Shown piece after piece: positions 15,910 to 23,307 of a stretch of DNA of 64,000 bases (its first letter is position 1; every line of letters starts with the position of its first letter). The stretch spans positions 84,749-148,748 of the forward strand of contig JAGAJB010000015.1 in the NCBI GenBank assembly GCA_017626295.1. The letters are read 5' to 3'. Position numbers and translations under genes: made by a program. Below the pieces are notes generated by a model. The model searched no databases. It saw nothing but the letters and a program-made list of their open reading frames with translations, and had not been told where the DNA came from. The stretch is from Clostridia bacterium (lineage in GTDB: Bacteria; Bacillota; Clostridia; Oscillospirales; Acutalibacteraceae).

Positions 15910-16668
15910 TTATTTCACAGCAAGTGTAGCAATATACTGCGGATAGTATTTACCGATTATATTTCCGCCTTCTCTGTCACGGTCTTCATATAATGATTTG
16001 AGTGTAAATCCTGCTTTGAGCTGACCGCCGATTTGTTCATCTAATGTATGACTGAACTGTATGCCATCACCATTCGCAATCATTGCATCACGTTTTTCTT
16101 TCGGCATTTTAAGAGGATTGAAAGGTAATGGGTTAACGACTTTTAATGGGTCGCTTTCATCAAACAAATAATCAATACCATTATCAAGACCTGAAAGCAA
16201 TCTGCCACCTTTTTTGAGTATGCGGTAACACTCATTCCAGATATGATAAACATCTTCAACATAGTTATTTGAGACGGGATGAAAAATCAAATCAAAAGTT
16301 TCATCTCCAAAAGGAAGAGGCTTTGACATATCACCCTTGATGATTGTAATGTTGTATCCTTCTCTTTCGGACACCATTTTTTCTGCTTCAAGCTGTTTGT
16401 CAGAATAATCAAACACAGTACATTCTGCACCGAGTTTTGATAGTACAGGCATTTGCTGACCGCCACCGCTTGCAAGTCCTAACACCTTTTTGCCTTTCAA
16501 CTCACCAAACCACTCGTGTGGAACGGTAATGCAAGGTGTAAGGACAACAGCAAAATTATCTGCTGTAGTTTTTTCGTACTCTTCGTGACTTATAGGCAAC
16601 GACCATTCGCAACCATCTTCTGCCCACGAATCCCACGTTTTTGAATTTATTTTTGTGTAGTCTATCAT
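15910..16668 (-). CDS. Class I SAM-dependent methyltransferase (UbiE/Cfa-like)
   Basis: 252 residues from the ATG at 16668, preceded by AAGGTG. Motif I is KVLGLASGGGQQMPVLSKLG, with A-S-G-G-G in place of the common G-C-G-T-G; this variant is known in a clade of small-molecule methyltransferases. CTVFDYSDKQLEAE is the SAM ribose site and FDLIFHPVSNNYVED the motif IV loop. The tail is a cap with GGQLKAGFTLKSLYED. It lies 10 bp behind another methyltransferase. Substrate not known. Confidence 0.85.
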   Translation of the reverse strand: MIDYTKINSKTWDSWAEDGCEWSLPISHEEYEKTTADNFAVVLTPCITVPHEWFGELKGKKVLGLASGGGQQMPVLSKLGAECTVFDYSDKQLEAEKMVSEREGYNITIIKGDMSKPLPFGDETFDLIFHPVSNNYVEDVYHIWNECYRILKKGGRLLSGLDNGIDYLFDESDPLKVVNPLPFNPLKMPKEKRDAMIANGDGIQFSHTLDEQIGGQLKAGFTLKSLYEDRDREGGNIIGKYYPQYIATLAVK

Positions 16669-16678
16669 TGTTATCACC

Positions 16679-17467
16679 TTATTTCCTTGCTAACTGTAAA
16701 TCTATTGTATCGTAAATAGTAATTTCTCCACCGTGTCGGTTAATTGCATCCTCTATCTTTGAAAAGAATTCTGTTCTGATAGTTTCTTTAATTGCGATAT
16801 GGTCCGAATACGTGCCGAGAAGCATTATATATTCCTTCGCAGAGAATGTCCGTGTGCGATAAAACAGCTTATACTGAATATCCGTAAAACCATATTTCTC
16901 CGCAATTAAAGCTCTGTCGCATGCTTGTTGTTCTGTGTATTCAATAAGCGGTTTGGGTTCTTTATTGTGATATTTACAATAATATTCTGCATAGATTCTG
17001 TCCATTTCAGCTGATAGTTCAGGCTTCCCTTTGTCACGGTAAGGATGATTTGCAAATCTGGTAAAAACACCACCGTCTTTCAGCATATTATAAACCTTTT
17101 TATAGCCGACTTCTTCGGGTATCCAATGAAAGGCAGAAGCAGAATAAATTAAGTCATATTCTCCACCCAAATCAACATCTTCAAACTTTCCTGAAACTGC
17201 TGAAAAATTAGGAAACTCCTTGAATTTCTCGCGGCAAATTATGCAGAAGTTTTCTCCGTAATCAACTGCCATAAGATTGCAACCAGTTTGCAGAAACGGC
17301 AATGTTGCCTGACCGCCACCGATACCGATTTCAACAACACTACTTGTATTATTGATTGGTTTGTAATTGAAGATAGTCTGATACAACTCATCAACATATC
17401 CGGGACGAATTTTTTCGTAGGTGTCGGCAACTGTATCAAAAGTCCAATTCAAACCGTTTGCTTTCAT
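16679..17467 (-). CDS. Class I SAM-dependent methyltransferase (trans-aconitate/UbiE type)
   Basis: 262 residues from the ATG at 17467, which has GGAG nine bases upstream; longer readings lack a ribosome site. LNWTFDTVADTYEKIRPGYV and SVVEIGIGGGQATLPFLQTG are the start and motif I of this type, and DLIYSASAFHWIPEEVGYKK is the S-A-S-A-F-H-W-I motif IV of trans-aconitate-like methyltransferases. The remaining part forms the cap helices that select substrate. It is 4 bp behind GrpB-like and 10 bp before the next methyltransferase. Confidence 0.88.
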   Translation of the reverse strand: MKANGLNWTFDTVADTYEKIRPGYVDELYQTIFNYKPINNTSSVVEIGIGGGQATLPFLQTGCNLMAVDYGENFCIICREKFKEFPNFSAVSGKFEDVDLGGEYDLIYSASAFHWIPEEVGYKKVYNMLKDGGVFTRFANHPYRDKGKPELSAEMDRIYAEYYCKYHNKEPKPLIEYTEQQACDRALIAEKYGFTDIQYKLFYRTRTFSAKEYIMLLGTYSDHIAIKETIRTEFFSKIEDAINRHGGEITIYDTIDLQLARK

Positions 17468-17471
17468 AAAT

Positions 17472-17981
17472 TTAAACTCCACACTTCTTATAAATCTCCT
17501 CAATACAAGGGGACTTATATGCAATATAATCATCAATGCTATCGGGAAATAATCTTGCCCCTTCTTCTTTGACCTTGCTGTATTGTATCACGGCTTCGGG
17601 ATTATTCCTCAAATAATCTCTAAAGGTAATATGCCTGTGAAGTTCTGCTGAAAATTCAGGACAAACATATAAATGATGTTTCGGTAAATCTACATTGCCT
17701 TTGTAATCAAATGCTTCTCTGTCATTTAGGCCGAGATTTCCTTCGTGTATGTAGCCGAGAGTTGCCAATTTTTCAACCACAGTATCAAATACAGAATAGT
17801 CTTTGATAACAATATCTATGTCAATAATCGGTTTCGCAGAAAGCCCCTCAACAGATGTGCTGCCGATATGTTCAATGCTGATTATTAAATCTTTTACTGC
17901 CGGAAAAAGATGTTGCTTGATTATCTCAAAATCTGTTTTCCATTGTTCGTTATAGGTCACAACTACAACTCGTTTTGCCAT
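17472..17981 (-). CDS. GrpB/UPF0157-family nucleotidyltransferase-fold protein
   Basis: 169 residues. IEHIGSTSVEGLSAKPIIDI is the signature of the GrpB family (G-S-T-S-V-x-G-L-x-A-K-P-I-I-D-I), with D-I-D acting as metal ligands of an NTase fold. Later HHLYVCPEFSAELHRHITFR and YLRNNPEAVIQYSKVKEE match the C-terminal helices. Members often accompany dephospho-CoA kinase or resistance genes, but the reaction is not settled. It starts 2 bp behind the first GNAT of the operon. Confidence 0.9.
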   Translation of the reverse strand: MAKRVVVVTYNEQWKTDFEIIKQHLFPAVKDLIISIEHIGSTSVEGLSAKPIIDIDIVIKDYSVFDTVVEKLATLGYIHEGNLGLNDREAFDYKGNVDLPKHHLYVCPEFSAELHRHITFRDYLRNNPEAVIQYSKVKEEGARLFPDSIDDYIAYKSPCIEEIYKKCGV

Positions 17982-17983
17982 TT

Positions 17984-18430
17984 TTATACCTCTTTGCGCA
18001 TAATAATCTTTTCTGAATTCTTACTTATAACAGTAAACCCACATTTAGAGTAAAGTTTGATTGCTGGTAAGTTATCGTCTGTTGTTTGTAATTTTATTTG
18101 TTTGGATCCACGCTGTTTTAGATAGCCTATAGCAAATTCAATAGCGGATTGTCCAACACCTTGATGTTTGAATTCATTTGACACAACAAGCATTGAAATC
18201 CAAGCAACATCTTTGTTTTGCAACCCGTTCAGTTTTAACCAAGCACAAGGTGTATCATTTTTATAAACGATAAAATTTTCTTCATCAGTATCTTTCGGTT
18301 CTGCAAACGATTTTTGCCATTCTTCCAATGGAATTGTAGCTGTATGCAAAGAAGAAAGATTGCTTGGTTCTGACATAAGTTCATAAACAAATGGGATTTT
18401 TTCTTTTTCAAATGGTTTAATTATATACAT
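17984..18430 (-). CDS. GNAT-family N-acetyltransferase, first gene behind the attenuator
   Basis: 148 residues. ISMLVVSNEFKHQGVGQSAI is motif A (H-Q-G-V-G) and KLQTTDDNLPAIKLYSKCGF motif B. AAGAGG lies seven bases before the ATG. This is the first gene of the leftward operon; the leader peptide at 18512-18568 and the terminator at 18448-18486 lie between it and its promoter, so its expression is probably controlled by ribosome behaviour on the leader. That fits a product that protects against a translation inhibitor, but the substrate is not known. Confidence 0.88.
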   Translation of the reverse strand: MYIIKPFEKEKIPFVYELMSEPSNLSSLHTATIPLEEWQKSFAEPKDTDEENFIVYKNDTPCAWLKLNGLQNKDVAWISMLVVSNEFKHQGVGQSAIEFAIGYLKQRGSKQIKLQTTDDNLPAIKLYSKCGFTVISKNSEKIIMRKEV

Positions 18431-18447
18431 TCAAAAACCTCTTTCTG

Positions 18448-18486
18448 TAAAAAATATAGGCACCTCCGAAAATACGGAGATGCCTT
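18448..18486 (-). terminator. Attenuator terminator between leader peptide and first GNAT gene
   Basis: On the minus strand, AAGGCATCTCCG and CGGAGGTGCCT form an 11-bp stem around TATTTT (one U-G pair), followed by ATATTTTTTAC. It lies 26 bases after the leader stop codon and 17 bases before the GNAT start, so by default it would stop transcription before the operon. Confidence 0.85.
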
Positions 18487-18511
18487 AATTTACAAAAAGA
18501 TAAAAATTATA

Positions 18512-18568
18512 TCAATCGCAAACGGACAAAACGGCTCTCCTGTTTCGGTAATTAAGATTCATTGTCAT
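18512..18568 (-). CDS. 18-codon leader peptide of the array operon
   Basis: The reading frame encodes MTMNLNYRNRRAVLSVCD. It has a good ribosome site (AGGTGG, five bases before the ATG) and follows a consensus promoter by about 30 bases. GGACAAAA overlapping its ribosome site/start (18575-18568) can pair with TTTTGTCC inside its last codons (18531-18524), so the leader RNA can fold on itself. With the terminator behind it, the layout matches drug-inducible leaders of resistance genes, in which a stalled ribosome changes the fold and lets transcription pass. Translation and the inducing drug are inferred, not shown. Confidence 0.65.
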   Translation of the reverse strand: MTMNLNYRNRRAVLSVCD

Positions 18569-18602
18569 TTTGTCCACCTGCCTTTCCTTGTTTTCCATAT
18601 TG

Positions 18603-18631
18603 TAACAGTTGATTTTAGAATTGTCAATGAT
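18603..18631 (-). promoter_or_regulatory. Promoter of the array operon
   Basis: On the minus strand TTGACA (about 18626-18621) and TACAAT (about 18603-18598) are separated by 17 bp. Eleven of twelve box bases match consensus. Transcription would begin near 18,592, just ahead of the leader peptide. Confidence 0.8.
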
Positions 18632-18657
18632 TATATTAATTTAGTTCCCTCATAGCT

Positions 18658-18745
18658 CACCATAATAAAAAATGGTAGGGAGACTCCCTACCGAATAGTT
18701 GGACCTGGAACATGCTGTTCAGCCCAAACAATACATATTGTATGT
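18658..18745 (-). ncRNA. Candidate small RNA or second leader
   Basis: A minus-strand promoter (see 18747-18776) is followed by about 85 bases with no convincing gene and then by a hairpin GGTAGGGA/TCCCTACC with a 3-base loop and ATTTTTTATT. Inside, GGGCTGAACA and TGTTCCAG form another bulged stem. This promoter-stems-terminator unit is what a short structured RNA looks like. It ends only about 30 bases before the array promoter, so it could also be a first attenuated leader of the same operon. No known RNA family is recognised. Confidence 0.45.
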
Positions 18746-18746
18746 A

Positions 18747-18776
18747 TATTATAAGTCACTATTAAAACGCGGTCAA
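18747..18776 (-). promoter_or_regulatory. Promoter of the candidate small RNA
   Basis: On the minus strand TTGACC and TATAAT are separated by 17 bp, placing the start near 18,742. Confidence 0.65.
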
Positions 18777-18795
18777 GGTATTTTTTATCAACCTA

Positions 18796-18823
18796 TTGAC
18801 TTTGTGCAAAAAACACTTATAAT
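18796..18823 (+). promoter_or_regulatory. Promoter of the rightward GNAT gene
   Basis: TTGACT at 18796-18801 and TATAAT at 18818-18823 with 16 bp between. It is divergent from the small-RNA promoter. Confidence 0.75.
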
Positions 18824-18858
18824 AAACACAGAACAAATGTTTGTGTCGGGGTGCGATT

Positions 18859-19434
18859 ATGATAGATGTTTATAAGAAATGTCCTGTATTTGAAGATTTA
18901 AGTTATACATTGAGAATGGTAAATCCGGATGATTGTTTGGATTTATTAAAGGTTTATTCTGATGTGAAAGCTGTTCCGCTATTTAATAGTGACAACTGCG
19001 GTGGTGATGATTTTTATTACACTACAGAAAACAGGATGATGGAAGCAATAAAGTATTGGCTTTGGGAATACAGCAGACAAGGTTTTGTTCGCTGGTCTAT
19101 TATTGACAACCAAAAGAAAGAAGCTATAGGAACGATAGAGTTTTTTCATAGAGATTCAGATGATTATTTTACAAATTGCGGTTTGCTGCGACTTGATTTG
19201 AGAAGTGATTATGAGCTTTCTACAGAAATCATAAAAATATTAACGCTCATATTAGCACCAACATTTGATTTGTTTGATTGTGATAAAATTGCAACAAAAG
19301 CCAATCCTGAAGCAGTTGAGAGAATAATAGCATTAGCTGAACTTGGCTTTAGTTTATCTGATGAGAGACTCAAAGGTCATGATAGCACAGAATATAAAAA
19401 TTATTATGTATTACATAAGGAGTCAACAAAGTAA
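18859..19434 (+). CDS. GNAT-family acetyltransferase, RimJ/RimL-like
   Basis: 191 residues from the ATG at 18859, preceded by GGGGTG. The fold is visible as YTLRMVNPDDCLDLLKVYSD at the start, FVRWSIIDNQKKEAIGTIEF in the middle, LRLDLRSDYELSTEIIKILT as a divergent motif A, and CDKIATKANPEAVERIIALA as motif B. The acetyl-CoA loop lacks the classic R-x-x-G-x-G/A, so activity may be weak or the protein may bind without catalysis. It is transcribed away from the array and ends at 19434. The following 219 bp hold a hairpin with arms ATTCGTCA/TGACGAAT (19510-19545) and the Fic promoter. Confidence 0.75.
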   Translation: MIDVYKKCPVFEDLSYTLRMVNPDDCLDLLKVYSDVKAVPLFNSDNCGGDDFYYTTENRMMEAIKYWLWEYSRQGFVRWSIIDNQKKEAIGTIEFFHRDSDDYFTNCGLLRLDLRSDYELSTEIIKILTLILAPTFDLFDCDKIATKANPEAVERIIALAELGFSLSDERLKGHDSTEYKNYYVLHKESTK

Positions 19435-19587
19435 GAGGCTTAACATTTTTAAGTAAAACTCCGACACAGGCAAAGTTTTGCGGATGTTTACTCAAATTTG
19501 ATTTTGAACATTCGTCAAAATTATTATGTAATTTTTCTGACGAATATTTATATACTAATCATTTTATGCCAATTGCGAATACTATAC

Positions 19588-19616
19588 TTGACAATTCTTT
19601 TTGTACGCGCTATACT
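19588..19616 (+). promoter_or_regulatory. Promoter of the Fic gene
   Basis: TTGACA at 19588-19593 and TATACT at 19611-19616 with 17 bp between. A direct repeat ACTGATAC-AA-ACTGATAC follows immediately (about 19,614-19,631) at the transcription start, which may be a regulator site. Confidence 0.75.
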
Positions 19617-19653
19617 GATACAAACTGATACTAATAAATATCGGGAGGCAGCT

Positions 19654-20814
19654 ATGGATATTAAAGTATTCACAAAAATACTTAAGGACAAATCTTTTAC
19701 AGAATATAAAAAAATGAAATATAAATATGGTGAGGATTTTAATGCCTTTTTGCAGACTTTAGAAGATCTGTATTATAAGCCTTTACCTCTTTTTGATTTT
19801 GATGGTATCCACATTGTTTTTATAGAAAATCATGCGGCAGTTAATCAAAGTGCCGTAAAGTTATTGTTGCAATCTCAAGATCAGCATTATGGCATCAAGG
19901 CAGCAGAGGATGAGATCGTGGCAACTTCTGCTATTGAAAGTATTGATTTCAGTCGTGATAGTGTACGTAACATTCTTAAAGGTATGGCACCGAAGGATGA
20001 GCAAGAGAACAGAATTTTAGGTATTAAGCACGGTCTTGAATTTATTGCAGATACTGACAATAAAATCACCGAAGAAAACCTTTATAAACTCTATATGATG
20101 ACAGTTGGTGATTTCCTGTCTGATGATGACAAACTGCTTGAAGGAAAACTGTATCGACATGATACTGTATATGTTGTCAGCGACCATGTTGAACATTCGG
20201 GACTTGACTATAAAAAGATTCCGGAGTTTATGAAGTCACTTATAGACTTTGCCAATGCAGAAGATGATATTAATGATTTGATCAAAGCTGCTATTATTCA
20301 TTTTTATATTGCTTTCGTTCATCCGTATTTTGACGGCAACGGAAGAATTGCTCGACTTGTGCATTTATGGTTTTTGATTCAGAAAGGCTATCAGTCTGCA
20401 TTATTTATTCCATTTTCAAGTAAAATCGAAAATAGCCGCAAAGCATATTATGGTGCATATACAGCAATTGAAGAAAATAAAAAAACCAGCGGAAAAATTG
20501 ATGTGACACCATTCATTCTTTATTTCATAAACAATGTTTACAATAAAATGAATGAAGGTTCTACTGCTGTTGAAACCTTAACTGTTTATGATGATGCAGT
20601 TAAATGTGGCAAAATAACAGAAAAAGAAACAAAACTTTGGAAATTTGTACTTTCTTACTATGGCACAACCGAATTCTCTACCAAGCAACTTGAAAAGGAT
20701 TTTGGCGATGCTGCTTATGCTACTATTCGTGGTTTTGTATTAAAGTTTGAAGAATTAGGACTTTTTTCTTCTGTTAGATATGGTCCGAGGGTTAAGTATA
20801 AGGTTGTTAAATAA
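19654..20814 (+). CDS. Fic-domain protein (AMP-transferase type), self-inhibited class
   Basis: 386 residues from the ATG at 19654, which has GGGAGG five bases upstream. The catalytic loop is HPYFDGNGRIAR at residues 223-234, a full H-x-F/Y-x-D-G-N-G-R-x-x-R motif. An N-terminal inhibitory helix is visible as TSAIES at 91-96, close to the (S/T)-x-x-x-E-(G/N) consensus but with Ser in the last place. The C-terminal part is a winged-helix region (TEFSTKQLEKDFGDAAYATI). Family members attach AMP or another nucleotide to a protein, and those next to recombinases are often in mobile regions. The stop is 13 bp before the recombinase start, so the two share a transcript. Target unknown. Confidence 0.9.
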   Translation: MDIKVFTKILKDKSFTEYKKMKYKYGEDFNAFLQTLEDLYYKPLPLFDFDGIHIVFIENHAAVNQSAVKLLLQSQDQHYGIKAAEDEIVATSAIESIDFSRDSVRNILKGMAPKDEQENRILGIKHGLEFIADTDNKITEENLYKLYMMTVGDFLSDDDKLLEGKLYRHDTVYVVSDHVEHSGLDYKKIPEFMKSLIDFANAEDDINDLIKAAIIHFYIAFVHPYFDGNGRIARLVHLWFLIQKGYQSALFIPFSSKIENSRKAYYGAYTAIEENKKTSGKIDVTPFILYFINNVYNKMNEGSTAVETLTVYDDAVKCGKITEKETKLWKFVLSYYGTTEFSTKQLEKDFGDAAYATIRGFVLKFEELGLFSSVRYGPRVKYKVVK

Positions 20815-20827
20815 GGTGGGTGATAGA

Positions 20828-22012
20828 ATGACAGGTGTAATTTATGCGAGATATTCAAGTGATAATCAGCGTGAAGAGTCCATTGAAGGTCAGCTGAGAG
20901 AGTGCAAGGTCTTTGCTGAGAAAAACGGAATTGATGTTGTTGGTACATATATTGACCGAGCATTATCTGCTAAAACGGACAACCGTCCTGACTTTCAGAA
21001 AATGATTAAAGACAGTGCTAAAAAGCAATTTGATTGTGTTATTGTCTGGAAGCTTGACCGATTTGCCCGTAACCGTTATGACTCTGCTCATTATAAAGCT
21101 ATTCTTCGCAAAAATGGTGTTCGTGTTTTATCTGCAACCGAAGCGATTTCACAGGGTGCAGAAGGTATCATTCTTGAATCGGTTCTTGAAGGTATGGCTG
21201 AATACTATTCAGCGGAACTTGCAGAAAAGGTTATCCGTGGTCAGACTGAAAATGCTTTGAGCTGCCGTTTTAATGGCGGTACAATTCCAATCGGTTACAA
21301 AATAAATAAAGACCGGAAATTTGAAATTGATAACGAAACTGCACCCTATGTTTTATCGGCTTTCAAGATGTATGAAGATGGTATGACAATGCAGGAAATT
21401 GCAGATGAATTAAATGTCAAAGGTATTCGTAACACTCGTGGTACAAAATTAAATATCAACACTGTTTCCAACTTGTTGTCAAACAGAAGATATATGGGCG
21501 AGTATTATTATCGTGATATTGTGATTCCTGATGGTATACCTGCCATTGTTCCAAAAGACTTGTTCCTTCGTGTTCAAGAAAGGATTGCTAAAAATAAAAA
21601 TTCACCTGCACGGTACAGAGCAGATGAACAATATATTTTATCAACCAAGCTATACTGTGGTAAGTGTATGACTTTTATGGTTGGTGAAAGCGGTACTGCA
21701 AGGAACAAAAATACATATCGTTATTACAAGTGCTTATCTGCAAAACGCAAGCGTGGCTGTGATAAGAAGGCAGTAAAAAAAGACTGGATTGAAAATCTCG
21801 TTATCAACCAAATAATTCGTGTTATATGGGATGATAATCTGATTGAAGAGATAACTGATATGGTTATGGACTTGCAGAAAAATGAAAACAATGTTCTTCC
21901 TCTTCTTAGAAAAAGACAAAAAGAAAACAACAAAGGTATTTCAAACATTCTTTCTGCAATTGAACAGGGCATATTCACACCATCAACAAAGGTGCAAAAA
22001 GCCTTTCTTTAG
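20828..22012 (+). pseudogene. Large serine recombinase, C-terminally truncated
   Basis: 394 residues from the ATG at 20828 (GGTGG upstream). VIYARYSSDNQREESIEGQL has the catalytic Ser10 region; VIVWKLDRFARNRYD and LAEKVIRGQTENA are the other resolvase-domain signatures. A recombinase domain follows (IPIGYKI... MYEDGMTMQEIADELN) and then the zinc ribbon LYCGKCMTFMVG...YYKCLSAKRKRGC. The coiled-coil and C-terminal part normally bring such enzymes to 500-550 residues. Here the reading ends at TPSTKVQKAFL, and the degenerate sequence after it reaches a terminator within 45 bp. I infer loss of the end and probable inactivity. It suggests that this region was once part of an integrative element. 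Confidence 0.8.
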
Positions 22013-22055
22013 AAGATTTGGAAAAAGGTTCGGATACGCTTGACTCACTCCCACC

Positions 22056-22092
22056 AAAAATCCTCGTTCGTAAGAACGGGGATTTTTACTTT
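22056..22092 (+). terminator. Terminator behind the recombinase remnant
   Basis: AAAAATCCTCGTTC gtaa GAACGGGGATTTTT is a 14-bp stem with one mismatch, followed by ACTTTTTC. A very similar hairpin ends the nucleoside-hydrolase gene at 23171-23207. Confidence 0.85.
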
Positions 22093-22175
22093 TTCACTAT
22101 TACCTTTTCACTATTCACTTTTCACTAAAATCGCACTCAGGATTTTTGGAAGGTAATAAGTAATAGTGAATAGTG
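22088..22175. repeat. Imperfect inverted repeat rich in TTCACTATTCAC
   Basis: The left arm has TTTTCACTATTACC and TTTTCACTATTCACTT; the right arm has GGTAATAAGTAATAGTGAAT then AGTGAAG. The arms match as an inverted repeat with small gaps. This looks like a short non-coding mobile repeat or a scar at the end of the truncated recombinase. It is followed by a compact terminator (22188-22211). Confidence 0.5.
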
Positions 22176-22187
22176 AAGAAGTATTTT

Positions 22188-22211
22188 GCAAGGCTTTGCC
22201 TTGCTTTTTTT
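22188..22211 (+). terminator. Compact terminator
   Basis: GCAAGGC ttt GCCTTGC followed by TTTTTTT. It separates the repeat from the nucleoside hydrolase gene. Confidence 0.8.
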
Positions 22212-22250
22212 ATTTGGTAAAAGTATAATGAGGTTGAAAGAGGTGCTACT

Positions 22251-23133
22251 ATGCGAAAATTCATATTAGGAACGGATTGGTGGGACGATTGTGACGATGC
22301 TGTGGCAATTCGTTTGTTAACCGCGTGCACACAAAGCAAAGGAAATTAACCTGCTTGGCATAATTATAAATGCGTGTATGGAGCACAGCGTTACCTCGCT
22401 CGAAGGTTTTCTTAACTCGGATGAGGTTTATGACATTCCGATCGCAATAGACCTTGATGCAACTGACTTTGGTGGAAATCCGTCTTATCAGAAACGTCTT
22501 TCGTTGTTTGCGAAAAAATATTACAGCAATGCCGATGCAGAAGATCCTTTAAAACTTTACAGAAAAATTCTTGCAAACACGGATTCCCCAATTGAGTTGA
22601 TTGAAATAGGATATCCGCAGGTTTTAACTGCACTATTGCAAAGCAAACCGGACGATATAAGCGAACTTGACGGCGTTGAACTTTTAAAAAACAAAGTCTC
22701 AAAAATATGGATGATGGCAGGAAAATGGGATAAAAACCCAAAGAAAGAAAACAACTTTGCCCGAAATAGACGCTCAAGAGTGGCCGCAAACATATTTTGT
22801 GATATTTGTCCCGTTCCCATAACCTTTCTCGGATGGGAAGTGGGAGCAAGTGTCATCACCGGTGGTAATTTAGATAAAAACGATCCGCTTTATCTTTTAC
22901 TTTGTGATCACGGGTCTTCTGACGGTCGTTCCTCGTGGGACCCTATGCTGTGTCTGTTGGCGTTAATCGGCGATGAAGAAAAAGCGGGATACTCCGTTGT
23001 TCATGGGAAAGGCAGTGTTGATGCTACAACAGGTGAAAATTGTTTTGTTTCCAATCCGAACGGGTTACATGCCTATGTTGTAAAAGAAAAAGAAGATTCA
23101 TATTACGCCGACGCAATAAATAAATTGATATAA
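22251..23133 (+). pseudogene. Nucleoside hydrolase (IunH-like), frameshifted near 22,320
   Basis: The start MRKFILGTDWWDDCDDAVAI has the D-x-D-x-x-x-D-D calcium site of nucleoside hydrolases, here as T-D-W-W-D-D-C-D-D. The frame stops at 22349 after SKGN, but the match continues one frame over from about 22,323 (AHKAKEINLLGIIINACMEH) to 23133. An extra base near 22,320-22,325, for example in ACCGCGTGC, explains it. The rest keeps WMMAGKWDKNPKKE and GRSSWDPMLCLLALIGDE, the usual late motifs. Its normal job would be splitting a ribonucleoside or similar glycoside. The gap may be real or an assembly error. GAGGTG precedes the ATG by about eight bases. Confidence 0.75.
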
Positions 23134-23170
23134 GCAACCGGCATCTAAATGGTTCGTAACAGCCAAAACG

Positions 23171-23207
23171 AAAATCCGTTCTCGTAAGAGGGCGGATTTT
23201 TGTTTTT
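23171..23207 (+). terminator. Terminator behind the nucleoside hydrolase
   Basis: AAAATCCGTTCTC gtaa GAGGGCGGATTTT followed by TTGTTTTT. The stem is interrupted by one internal mismatch pair. Confidence 0.8.
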
Positions 23208-23307
23208 AATGTCTCAACGCAACACCCCTCTTTTCCTTAAAATCTTGAAATACACTTCGTTCGGTGATATAATGCAAGAAGAATATACTTTTTTAAAGGT
23301 GAAAACT

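Noticed and set aside
7286..18430. Integron cassette array
   Set aside because: No tyrosine integron integrase and no attC-like imperfect palindromes were seen between genes; many genes overlap, which cassettes do not.
22198..22229. Promoter TTGCTT-17-TATAAT for the nucleoside hydrolase
   Set aside because: The proposed -35 box lies in the arm and T-run of a terminator hairpin, so I did not list it as a feature.
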